Source of the DNA: Oscillospiraceae bacterium
Lineage (GTDB): Bacteria > Bacillota > Clostridia > Oscillospirales > Ruminococcaceae
Length of the DNA: 7,907 bases
Assembly (NCBI GenBank): GCA_028694405.1
Contig: JAQUTM010000101.1
Coordinates: 1 to 7,907 of the forward strand
Direction: 5' to 3'
A program made the position numbers and the translations under genes. Of the stretch, positions 1 to 6,939 are shown one piece after another. Under the pieces are notes generated by a model, which was not told the DNA's origin, searched no databases, and saw only the letters and a list, made by a program, of their open reading frames with translations. How positions within the stretch are numbered: the stretch's first letter is position 1; the number at the start of each line of letters is the position of its first letter.

Positions 1-1
1 A

Positions 2-481
2 AACCCCGAAGAGGGCTTTCAGCGTACCATAGAAAGCTTTGGCATTTTGGCGCAGCACGCCGAAAAGCTGGGTATCTGCCTTGTGTTAGAGCAGCTACAG
101 CCCTACGAAAGCAACCTAATTACAACGCTTCCCCACATACAGCGCATGTTAAACGCCGTTAACTCCCCCGCACTAACCTGCTGTGTGGATTTGGTTGCCA
201 TGGAGGTGGCAGGCGAAAAACTGGAGGACTACTGTGCGCTTGGCGATAAGCTGCAATGGGTACATTACTCTGACAGCCACCACCTTATTTTGGGCGACGG
301 CGACTATGGCCGCCAAAAGCTGGAGGGCTATGTGCGCACACTGGAAGCACACAACTATCAAGGCTGTTTGGATTTGGAAATTAACGATTCTATCTATTGG
401 CAGGACCCTCATGCCGCCATTAAGCGCTCGGCAGACTATCTGCGTACTTTCCTGCCCGAAAGCCAAACCGCTGCCCTTTAA
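2..481 (+). CDS. Sugar phosphate isomerase/epimerase (TIM barrel), C-terminal part
   Basis: The reading frame is open from the window edge, beginning with residues NPEEGFQRTIESFG, so the true start lies upstream; the TTG at 47 is an internal codon, not a start. About 159 residues remain of a family usually near 270-290. The segment fits the xylose-isomerase-like TIM barrel (AP-endonuclease family 2) that isomerises or epimerises free or phosphorylated sugars with a divalent metal. The metal-binding residues expected late in the barrel are visible: Glu in VLEQLQ, Asp in CCVDL, His in WVHYSDSHH and Glu in LDLEIND. The C-terminal signature INDSIYWQDPHAAIKRS followed by a last helix resembles fructoselysine- or ketose-epimerase-like members. 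The substrate cannot be told from the sequence. A hairpin (485-539) and a good terminator (581-619) follow, so the gene probably ends its transcript. The family is fairly sure; the specific reaction is unknown. Confidence 0.85.
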   Translation, partial: NPEEGFQRTIESFGILAQHAEKLGICLVLEQLQPYESNLITTLPHIQRMLNAVNSPALTCCVDLVAMEVAGEKLEDYCALGDKLQWVHYSDSHHLILGDGDYGRQKLEGYVRTLEAHNYQGCLDLEINDSIYWQDPHAAIKRSADYLRTFLPESQTAAL

Positions 482-484
482 CCC

Positions 485-539
485 TTGGGCAATCCCCTTG
501 CAAAAGTCTTGCTTTTAAGGTCGCTTTTGCAAAGCCCAA
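485..539. repeat. Long imperfect hairpin just after the isomerase stop
   Basis: Two nested pairings are visible. TTGGGC (485-490) pairs with GCCCAA (534-539), and TTGCAAAAG (498-506) pairs with CTTTTGCAA (524-532), leaving an interior bulge and a 17-base loop. It starts four bases after the stop codon. No T-run follows, so it is not a classical terminator. It may protect the 3' end of the mRNA. Confidence 0.4.
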
Positions 540-580
540 AACGCAGCCGGTTCCTCTTTTAAAAAAACAAACCAGATATG

Positions 581-619
581 GGCACTGTCACATTAAAAGC
601 GACAGTGCCTTGTCTTTTT
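581..619 (+). terminator. Rho-independent terminator of the isomerase transcript
   Basis: GGCACTGTC (581-589) pairs perfectly with GACAGTGCC (601-609) over 9 bp around an 11-base loop, and the T-rich tail TTGTCTTTTT (610-619) follows. It lies 100 bases after the isomerase stop, on the same strand, with no gene between them. Confidence 0.75.
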
Positions 620-674
620 GCAAATAAAAAGTGCATTTCTTTTAATCGCTATGGTTGCCGCTTTGTCTTTTGGG

Positions 675-696
675 TTATACTTTATATAAAGTATAA
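675..696. promoter_or_regulatory. Perfect 22-bp AT-rich palindrome, putative operator
   Basis: The half-site TTATACTTTAT is followed directly by its exact reverse complement, giving an uninterrupted 22-bp palindrome. It sits 28 bp upstream of the -35 box of the best promoter for the flavodiiron gene. It also overlaps a weaker promoter-like pair (TTGTCT at 663-668, 16 bp, TATAAA at 685-690). The symmetry and location suggest a dimeric regulator site. I do not recognise it as a PerR, Fur, Rex or NsrR consensus. Confidence 0.45.
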
Positions 697-723
697 ATGA
701 ATGAATGGTAATTTTTGAAACTG

Positions 724-752
724 TTGCAAATATCATATTTTTAGCGTATAGT
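724..752 (+). promoter_or_regulatory. Sigma-A-type promoter of the flavodiiron gene
   Basis: The -35 box TTGCAA (724-729, 4 of 6 consensus bases) is separated by exactly 17 bp from the -10 box TATAGT (747-752, 5 of 6). Transcription would start near 758-760, giving a 5' UTR of about 55 nt before the ATG at 814. The surrounding sequence is strongly AT-rich. It is the best-spaced candidate in this gap. Confidence 0.5.
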
Positions 753-760
753 TTATGTTA

Positions 761-779
761 TTATTTACCATGTAAATAA
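761..779. promoter_or_regulatory. Dyad at the transcript start, putative operator
   Basis: TTATTTAC (761-768) and GTAAATAA (772-779) are perfect 8-bp inverted repeats separated by CAT. The element begins at or just after the predicted transcription start, where a bound repressor would block initiation or early elongation. The regulator is unknown. The site differs in sequence from the upstream palindrome at 675-696, so a different protein would be expected. Confidence 0.4.
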
Positions 780-813
780 GAAAATTTATTTTACCCAACT
801 GGAGGCTATACAA

Positions 814-2658
814 ATGTATTGCATAAAAAAAGTAAAAGAAGATACTTATTGGGTGGGCGGCAGTGACCGCCGTATTGCGTTGTTTGAAAACGTATTTCCT
901 GTATCCCACGGTATGTCATACAACGCTTATATGGTTGTAGACGAAAAAACCGTTTTGTTAGACACGGTAGATAAAGCCATAAGTACACAGTTTTTTGAAA
1001 ATCTAGAGCATGTGCTGGCTGGCAAGCCCTTAGACTATGTAATTATCAACCACATGGAGCCCGACCACTGTGCCACTTTAGATGAACTGGTACTGCGTTA
1101 CCCGGGCGTAAAAATTGTTGGCAACGCAAAAACCCTTGCCATGATAAAACAATTTTTCACCTTTGAAATTGACAGCCGCATCATTACCGTTGCCGAGGGC
1201 GACACCCTTTGCACAGGCCGCCACACCTTTAGCTTTGCCATGGCGCCCATGGTGCACTGGCCCGAAACAATGGTTACCTACGACACCACCGATAAAGTGC
1301 TGTACTCGGCAGATGCCTTTGGCACCTTTGGCGCCATTAACGGCAACCTGTTTGCCGATGAGGTAAACTTTGAGCGCGACTGGTTAGACGATGCACGCCG
1401 CTATTACACCAACATTGTCGGCAAATACGGTACGCAGGTACAGGCTTTGCTAAAAAAAGCCGCCGCACTGGATATTGAGATTATCTGTCCCCTGCACGGC
1501 CCTGTTTGGCGCAAAAACATAAGCTGGTTTATTGAAAAATACCAAAAATGGAGCACCTATACCCCCGAAGAAAATGCCGTTATGATTGCCTATGCCTCCG
1601 TTTACGGCAACACGGAAAATGCCGCCAATATTTTGGCGGGCAAGCTCGCCGATGCAGGCGTGCACAACATCGTTATGTACGACGTTTCTGCCACCCACCC
1701 CAGCATCATTGTGGCTGAAAGCTTCCGTTGCAGCCACTTGGTTTTTGCCTCCACCACTTATAACGCGGGCATTTTCTGTAACATGGAAACTGCCCTGCTG
1801 GATTTAAAAGCACATAACCTGCAAAACCGTACCGTTGCCTTAATTGAAAACGGCAGCTGGGGCTGCACGGCTGGCCGTCTTATGAGCGATATTTTCTCCG
1901 CCATGAAAAATATTTCGCTTATAGAGCAAACCACTTCTATCAAGTCCTCGGTAAAGGACGCACAGCTGCAACAGCTTGAAAGCTTGGCACAGCGCATTAC
2001 ACAGTCTATGTTTCCGCCGCAAGAGCAAGCTTCCGTTGTGCAAAAAATTGATGCCAGCGCCATGTTTAAGCTTTCTTACGGCCTGTTTATGCTTAGCGCA
2101 AAGGACGGTGCCAAGGATAACGGCTGCATTATAAACACCGTAACCCAAGTTACCGATAGCCCCAAGCAGATTGCCGTTGCCGTAAACAAAAAAAATTACA
2201 CCCATGATATGATTGTAAAAACAGGTATGTTGAACATCTCTGTGCTAAGTGAAGAGGCACCGTTTAAAGTGTTTGAGCATTTTGGCTTCCAAAGTGGGCG
2301 CGACGTAAATAAGTTTGAAAATTGCGAAACACAGCTGCGCACCCAAAACGGGTTGCTGTATCTGCCTCAATACGCCAATGCGGTTATCTCCGGCAAAGTG
2401 GTATCTATGCAGGATTTGGGCACACATACCCTGTTTATTACAGAAGTAACCGAGGCACATATATTAAGTGACGTGCCATCTGCAACCTACGCCTACTACT
2501 TTGCAAACATTAAACCAAAGCCACAGCCTGCCGCGCAGGAAAAGAAAGGCTTTGTGTCCAAAATTTGCGGCTATGTTTACGAGGGTGACACTTTGCCCGA
2601 AGACTATATTTGTCCTTTGTGCAAACATGGCGCAGAAGATTTTGAACCTTTAAAATAA
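814..2658 (+). CDS. Multidomain flavodiiron protein (O2/NO reductase) with flavin reductase and rubredoxin-like tail
   Basis: This 614-aa protein is a soluble flavodiiron protein, which reduces O2 to water or NO to N2O in anaerobes. Residues 1-250 form the metallo-beta-lactamase-like diiron domain. All expected ligand positions are present: H80, E82 and D84 with H85 in NHMEPDHC, H148 in MVHWPE, D167 in SADAFG and H228 in PLHGP. Residues about 255-400 are flavodoxin-like, with the FMN phosphate loop ASVYGNTENAA. Residues about 415-565 resemble the flavin-reductase FMN-binding fold, starting FKLSYGLFMLSAKDG. A proline- and lysine-rich linker leads to a short rubredoxin-like tail (580-614) with C585, C600 and C603, but S582 where CxxC would need cysteine. 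The start is set by GGAGG at 801-805, 8 bases before the ATG. It is a single-gene unit with its own promoter, two candidate operators and a strong terminator. The family is very sure; O2 versus NO preference is not visible. Confidence 0.95.
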   Translation: MYCIKKVKEDTYWVGGSDRRIALFENVFPVSHGMSYNAYMVVDEKTVLLDTVDKAISTQFFENLEHVLAGKPLDYVIINHMEPDHCATLDELVLRYPGVKIVGNAKTLAMIKQFFTFEIDSRIITVAEGDTLCTGRHTFSFAMAPMVHWPETMVTYDTTDKVLYSADAFGTFGAINGNLFADEVNFERDWLDDARRYYTNIVGKYGTQVQALLKKAAALDIEIICPLHGPVWRKNISWFIEKYQKWSTYTPEENAVMIAYASVYGNTENAANILAGKLADAGVHNIVMYDVSATHPSIIVAESFRCSHLVFASTTYNAGIFCNMETALLDLKAHNLQNRTVALIENGSWGCTAGRLMSDIFSAMKNISLIEQTTSIKSSVKDAQLQQLESLAQRITQSMFPPQEQASVVQKIDASAMFKLSYGLFMLSAKDGAKDNGCIINTVTQVTDSPKQIAVAVNKKNYTHDMIVKTGMLNISVLSEEAPFKVFEHFGFQSGRDVNKFENCETQLRTQNGLLYLPQYANAVISGKVVSMQDLGTHTLFITEVTEAHILSDVPSATYAYYFANIKPKPQPAAQEKKGFVSKICGYVYEGDTLPEDYICPLCKHGAEDFEPLK

Positions 2659-2671
2659 AGCGGTAAATAAA

Positions 2672-2709
2672 AAAACAGCGGTAACCACTATAGTGGTTAC
2701 CGCTGTTTT
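2672..2709. terminator. Bidirectional terminator, perfect 38-bp palindrome
   Basis: The arm AAAACAGCGGTAACCACTA (2672-2690) is followed with no spacer by its exact reverse complement (2691-2709). The element ends in TTTTGTTTT on the plus strand and in a T-run on the minus strand (from the A-run at 2669-2675). It lies between the convergent flavodiiron gene (stop at 2658) and the membrane-protein gene (stop at 2738), so it can end both transcripts. Because the palindrome has no spacer, the RNA loop must be formed from the central bases. Confidence 0.9.
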
Positions 2710-2737
2710 GTTTTATACGCTTTTTACAAAAAAGCTG

Positions 2738-3796
2738 TTAATTTGCACTGACTGCCAATTCCTCGGCGCGTGCCATAGCCAGCTTGTAATCCTTTTGGTC
2801 TGTAAAAATCTCGTTTTTGTAGGGGTTCTTTTTCTGCTGTACAGAGCGTTTGATAATAACTGCCAGTACGGCAACGTTTGCAACAAGTGCCAATACGGCA
2901 ATTATTGCCTGCATGGTTGGGTTTGCAGCTGTGGGACGTACTGCCGCGTCCATAATGCCGTCGGCGTATAGGGACGGTATAACCGCAAACACGCCTGTAT
3001 CTTGGAACATGGGGAACACCTGTGCAAACATGCACCACAGTGCCAAGGTGTTGGCACGGTTTTGTATCCAGCCGCCCTTATTCCACAGTGCGTTGGCAAC
3101 GGTTGGTGCAAGCAAAAGTGCAAAGCCGCAATACCATGAGTGTGTGGGCAGATTTAGGTAAGTGTAGCCAAAGTTCCAAATATCATATGCCAAAATAAAG
3201 CACCAAGTCATGTCGGGCCACAGCATATCGTCTTTCTTTTTGGCAGAGTAAATGCCCCACCAGCCCGTCATACAGAAGATGTTTAAAATACCGGCGGTAC
3301 CGTTTACCCAGTTCCACCAGCCGCCGTACAGCCATACGTTTTCAGACGACAGCCACCAGCGTGTGCCTGTTTCGGCCATAGCCATAGCACCGCGGATACC
3401 GGATTCAAAATCGCTTACAACAGCAATTAAAATGTTAATGGCAACAATCAAAAACGGAAACACCTTAAACCACTGGGTTTTGCCAATGCTCCACTTGTAC
3501 TTCAGCATCATAAAGCCGATACAGCCTGCCGTTGCCGCGTACAGCTTTGCATAGTGGAACCAGCTGCTCATGTTGGTGTAGGTGGGGTTGTTTAGTGCCC
3601 ACTGGGCACCCATTGCCGCACCTACATAAATAGAAATAAAGTACACCGTCAAAGCTGCGGGTAAAACTCCAAAAAAGAAAATACCGCCCACTTTAGAACG
3701 ACGTGCCAACTCGTTGGCAACAATTAGGGCTGTAAACACCATTGCCCAGCCCAACAGCTGAAAAACCGCATTTTCGCCGTAAACCTGAAATAACAT
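2738..3796 (-). CDS. Polytopic membrane protein, DUF5692-like
   Basis: This 352-aa integral membrane protein has about 8-9 hydrophobic segments by eye (roughly residues 9-28, 37-63, 84-98, 111-129, 163-184, 193-210, 220-237, 248-272 and 294-316) and a basic tail (317-352, with KRSVQQKKNPYK), probably cytoplasmic. It is rich in Trp and aromatic residues. Motifs such as SSWFHYAKLYAA (77-88), VVSDFESGIRG (126-136) and YLNLPTHSWYCG (213-224) put His, Asp, Glu and Cys at or near membrane borders. From memory it matches the uncharacterised clostridial family DUF5692; the name is less certain than the topology. There is no signal peptide beyond the first membrane segment. AGGAGG (3805-3810) lies 8 bases before the ATG. 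It is the last gene of the operon, 68 bp after hypA, with no convincing promoter between, and is followed by the palindromic terminator. A role as membrane anchor, redox partner or transporter for the upstream gene products is inference. Confidence 0.85.
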   Translation of the reverse strand: MLFQVYGENAVFQLLGWAMVFTALIVANELARRSKVGGIFFFGVLPAALTVYFISIYVGAAMGAQWALNNPTYTNMSSWFHYAKLYAATAGCIGFMMLKYKWSIGKTQWFKVFPFLIVAINILIAVVSDFESGIRGAMAMAETGTRWWLSSENVWLYGGWWNWVNGTAGILNIFCMTGWWGIYSAKKKDDMLWPDMTWCFILAYDIWNFGYTYLNLPTHSWYCGFALLLAPTVANALWNKGGWIQNRANTLALWCMFAQVFPMFQDTGVFAVIPSLYADGIMDAAVRPTAANPTMQAIIAVLALVANVAVLAVIIKRSVQQKKNPYKNEIFTDQKDYKLAMARAEELAVSAN

Positions 3797-3864
3797 TTGC
3801 TTTTCCTCCTAGCACAATTTTTTATATTTGGTAATAACTTTATCCTTAGGGCAAACGCACACCG

Positions 3865-4209
3865 TCAGCAAGCCGAAATTTCTTTTATGTTCATTTCGTT
3901 GCCACAGGTTAAATGTGTGTTTTCGCCGCCACAGTAAGGGCAAATTTTGCCGTGTTCCACTGTGCCGTAGGTTTTACCGCAATCCTCGCAAAGCGTTTTG
4001 GCCAAAACTTTTTCAATTTTAAGCTGTGCGCCCTGCAAAAGCGCCGAGCGACCCGCCGCCCATTTCCAGCAGTCTTGCAGGTAGGCGTCCACCACGCCGG
4101 ACACTTCGCCAAGCTCCAGCGTCACGTCAGACACCACCCGCAAATTTTGCTCTGCGCCAACCTTTTCCACACTTTTTATAATGTGAAAAACAATTCCCAA
4201 TTCGTGCAT
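3865..4209 (-). CDS. hypA: HypA/HybF nickel metallochaperone
   Basis: At 114 aa this matches the usual HypA length. HypA delivers nickel for [NiFe]-hydrogenase maturation and, in some bacteria, urease. The N-terminus MHELG carries the nickel-binding His2 and adjacent Glu3. The conserved GEVSGVVDAYLQ (34-45) follows, and a zinc ribbon has two CxxC pairs at C74/C77 and C90/C93. The start is firm because His2 must follow the initiator Met and AAGGAAGA (4217-4224) lies about 8 bases upstream. That site is inside the end of the preceding gene, and only three bases separate that gene's TGA (4213-4215) from this ATG, so translation is probably coupled. No hypB, hypC-F or hydrogenase subunit is in the window, which is odd for this family. 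It could serve a hydrogenase encoded elsewhere or be specialised for the oxidoreductase beside it. Confidence 0.93.
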   Translation of the reverse strand: MHELGIVFHIIKSVEKVGAEQNLRVVSDVTLELGEVSGVVDAYLQDCWKWAAGRSALLQGAQLKIEKVLAKTLCEDCGKTYGTVEHGKICPYCGGENTHLTCGNEMNIKEISAC

Positions 4210-4212
4210 ATA

Positions 4213-6939
4213 TCAATCTTCCTTTTTGCCAAAACGGATTTTAAACTCACGTTTCAGCATGTATGGCAAGATGCCCTTCATTTTATCCTCTGCCTTGCGC
4301 ATATTGCTGCAAGCGGGCAAATCTCTGCTTAAGGTAATGGCGTCAAACTCACACTTTGTGGTGCAAAGGCCGCAGCCAATACATTTGTTTGCGTCCACAA
4401 CCGTAGCGCCACAGCCAAGGCAGCGTGCGGTCTCGGCTTTTACCTGCTCCTCGGTAAAGGTTTTGTGTGCGTCACGGAAAGACTTGCGGTGGTCAATGCT
4501 CTCGTCCATACCCGCGGTTTGACGTGCGCCGTTGTCGTAGCTTTCCACTGCCAAGTCGTCTTTGTTCATCTCTATAAATTGGCGGCGGTTGCGGCCAATT
4601 AACATGCTGCTGTTTGGCTGTACAAAACGGTGAATGGACACTGCGCCCTCTTTACCTGCGGCAATGGCGTCAATGGCAAATTTGGGGCCTGTGTAAACGT
4701 CGCCGCCCACAAAAATGTCAGGCTGGGCTGTTTGATAGGTGGTGGCGTCAGCTACTGCACCGTTGCCTCTGCCAAGCTGCACCTTGCTGCCGGCAAGCAA
4801 ATCGCCCCACAAAATGCTCTGGCCAATGCTTAAAAACACATGGTCACAAGGCACGGTAACGGTTTCGTCCTCGTTGTAAACGGGGCAAAATGCACCTTTT
4901 TCATCGTACAGCGATACACATTTTTTTAGTACAACGCCTGTAACCTTGCCGTTTTCAGACAAAATTTCTTTTGGGCCCCAGCCGCAGTTAATGGCAACAT
5001 TTTCGTCCTCGGCCTCGGCAATCTCCTCTTTAGAGGCAGGCATTTGCTCGCGCTGCTCTAAGCAGTACATGGCAACGCTCTCGGCGCCGCAGCGGCCGGC
5101 AGTACGGGCAACGTCAATGGCAACGTTGCCGCCGCCAATGGTAACAACCTTACCGCTGATTTTATAATTTTCGTTTTCGGCAACAGTGTGCAGCAAATCT
5201 ACCGCTGTCATTACGCCCTGGGTATTTTCACCTGTTATGCCTGCCATTCTGCCGCCTTGACAGCCAATGGCAACGTAAAATGCCTTGTAGCCCTCTGCGC
5301 GCAGCTGGTCTAGAGTAATATCCTTGCCAACCTCAACGCCGCATTTAATGGTAACGCCCATTTCGCGCAAAACGTCAACCTCGGCGTCCACTACGTCTTT
5401 TTCCAATTTGTAAGAGGGAATACCATATACCAGCATACCGCCCGGCTTGGTATTTTTTTCAAACACAGTTGGCTTATAGCCTTTTTCAGCCAGATAAAAC
5501 GCACAGCTTAAGCCTGCGGGGCCCGCACCGATAATCGCAATTTTTTGGCTGAACAAACCGCGGTTAGATGGGGGGGTAATAGCCGGCACATAGCGTGTTT
5601 GGGCGTTTAAATCCTGCTGTGCAATAAATTTCTTTACCTCGTCAATGGCAATGGCCTCGTCAATGGTGCCACGGGTACAGGCGTCCTCACAGCGGCGGTT
5701 ACATACGCGGCCGCACACAGCGGGGAACGGATTTTCCTTTTTAATCAGTGCCAACGCGTCGCGGTAGCGCCCTTGTGCCGCCATTTTTAAATAGCCCTGT
5801 ACCGCAATATGTGCGGGACAAGCGGTTTTACATGGTGCAGTACCGCTGTCGTGGCAGTTAATGCGGTTGTTGTCGCGGTAATCTTCGTCCCATTTTTCAG
5901 GTCCCCACTTTACTTTGTCGGGCAGCTCTTGTTTGGGATAAGCAACCTCGCCTTTTGTGGTACACAGCTTTTGTCCAAGCTTTACCGCGCCTGCCGGGCA
6001 ATACTCTACACAGCGGCCACAGGCAACGCAGTTTTCTTTGTTAACATGGGCAACGTATGCCGAGCGAGACATATTGGGTGTGTTAAACAGCTGGGAGGTA
6101 CGCAGCGCATAACATACGTTAACGTTACAGTTACAAATGGCAAAAATTTTATTTTCGCCGTCAATGTTGGTAATTTGGTGTACAAAGCCGTTGTCCTCTG
6201 CACGCTTTAAAATCTCCAGCACTTCGTCATAGGTTACATAGTGGCCCTTGTTGGTCTCCACCAAATAATCTGCCATATCGCCCACGCCAATGCACCAATC
6301 CTCCGGGTCATCGGCACAGCCCTCGCCCAGCACATTGCGGGACAAACGACAAGAACATGGGCTTGCGGCATATTTGCCCTCGTACTTTTTCAGCCAGTGG
6401 GAGATATGCTCTACGCTTACAGATTGGTTTTCGGTCTCGATTGCCTTTTCTACGGGGATAACATGCATACCAATGCCCGAGCCTCCGGGAGGCACCATTG
6501 GTGTAACCTTTTCCAGCGGCAAACGGGACATACGCTCAAAAAAGCGTGCCAGCTCGGGGTGCTCCTCCAGCTGTTTTTGGTTCATGTTGGTAAACTCGGC
6601 GCTGCCGGGTACAAACATAGGTAATATGTATTGTTTTTCGTGGTTTTCGTTTTCCCAGTTATACTCTAAAAGGCCTACAATGCTCATCTCCTGCAACAGC
6701 TTTTCCAAGCTTTCGGCGTCTTTGCCGGTAGCCTTTACAAGCTGAGGCAGTGTCATAGGCTTGCGCACCTTCATTTTAAGTGCCACCTCTGCCATTTCGT
6801 CTGTGGTTACACAGGCAAGCCCCCAATACTCGGGGTCGTCTTGCGTTACCTTGTGTCCAATACGGTCGGTAATCATTTGGCCCAGCTGCAAAATCAGCTC
6901 ACGGGGTGCCTCTGTTTTTGGTGTGTTGTTCTCAGCCAT
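4213..6939 (-). CDS. Large iron-sulfur FAD/NAD(P) oxidoreductase, GltD/NfnB-like fusion
   Basis: This 908-aa protein joins several redox modules. Residues 1-150 look like a winged-helix-type region with no cofactor motif. Residues 190-280 hold an unusual cysteine set (C195, C197, C208, C216, C269, C271, C276). A ferredoxin motif CVACGRCVEYCP spans 304-315. Residues about 360-445 are the GltD/dihydropyrimidine-dehydrogenase iron-sulfur domain (C362, C370, C374, C409, C413, C417, C421). The FAD site GAGPAGLS is at 471-478, the NAD(P) site GGGNVA at 602-607 and the second FAD contact GGDVYTGPKFA at 745-755. The C-terminus has CLGC (840-843) and CIGCGLCTTKC (853-863). GltD-like subunits move electrons between NAD(P)H and iron-sulfur partners, as in glutamate synthase and NfnAB. 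No glutamate synthase large subunit is adjacent, so a ferredoxin/NAD(P)H role is more likely. The start is supported by AAAGGAA (6948-6954), 8 bases before the ATG. It is first in an operon with hypA and the membrane protein. The exact reaction is unknown. Confidence 0.9.
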   Translation of the reverse strand: MAENNTPKTEAPRELILQLGQMITDRIGHKVTQDDPEYWGLACVTTDEMAEVALKMKVRKPMTLPQLVKATGKDAESLEKLLQEMSIVGLLEYNWENENHEKQYILPMFVPGSAEFTNMNQKQLEEHPELARFFERMSRLPLEKVTPMVPPGGSGIGMHVIPVEKAIETENQSVSVEHISHWLKKYEGKYAASPCSCRLSRNVLGEGCADDPEDWCIGVGDMADYLVETNKGHYVTYDEVLEILKRAEDNGFVHQITNIDGENKIFAICNCNVNVCYALRTSQLFNTPNMSRSAYVAHVNKENCVACGRCVEYCPAGAVKLGQKLCTTKGEVAYPKQELPDKVKWGPEKWDEDYRDNNRINCHDSGTAPCKTACPAHIAVQGYLKMAAQGRYRDALALIKKENPFPAVCGRVCNRRCEDACTRGTIDEAIAIDEVKKFIAQQDLNAQTRYVPAITPPSNRGLFSQKIAIIGAGPAGLSCAFYLAEKGYKPTVFEKNTKPGGMLVYGIPSYKLEKDVVDAEVDVLREMGVTIKCGVEVGKDITLDQLRAEGYKAFYVAIGCQGGRMAGITGENTQGVMTAVDLLHTVAENENYKISGKVVTIGGGNVAIDVARTAGRCGAESVAMYCLEQREQMPASKEEIAEAEDENVAINCGWGPKEILSENGKVTGVVLKKCVSLYDEKGAFCPVYNEDETVTVPCDHVFLSIGQSILWGDLLAGSKVQLGRGNGAVADATTYQTAQPDIFVGGDVYTGPKFAIDAIAAGKEGAVSIHRFVQPNSSMLIGRNRRQFIEMNKDDLAVESYDNGARQTAGMDESIDHRKSFRDAHKTFTEEQVKAETARCLGCGATVVDANKCIGCGLCTTKCEFDAITLSRDLPACSNMRKAEDKMKGILPYMLKREFKIRFGKKED

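Noticed and set aside
47..49. TTG as the start of the sugar isomerase gene
   Set aside because: The frame is open and family-like upstream to the window edge, and no Shine-Dalgarno precedes it.
3797..3864. Internal promoter between hypA and the membrane-protein gene
   Set aside because: TATA-like sequence is present in the AT-rich gap, but no -35 box lies at an acceptable distance.
3913..4332. Plus-strand open frame of 139 codons across hypA and the end of the oxidoreductase gene
   Set aside because: It is antisense to two well-supported genes, has no family motifs and no ribosome-binding site. It reflects third-position bias of the real frames.
6290..6745. Plus-strand open frame of 151 codons inside the oxidoreductase gene
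   Set aside because: Its translation is low-complexity Ser/Phe/Cys-rich sequence antisense to a conserved N-terminal module. No start signal.
4213..6939. Oxidoreductase called as glutamate synthase small subunit (gltD)
   Set aside because: The N-terminal 330 residues and the extra C-terminal cluster motif are not in GltD, and no gltB-like gene is adjacent.
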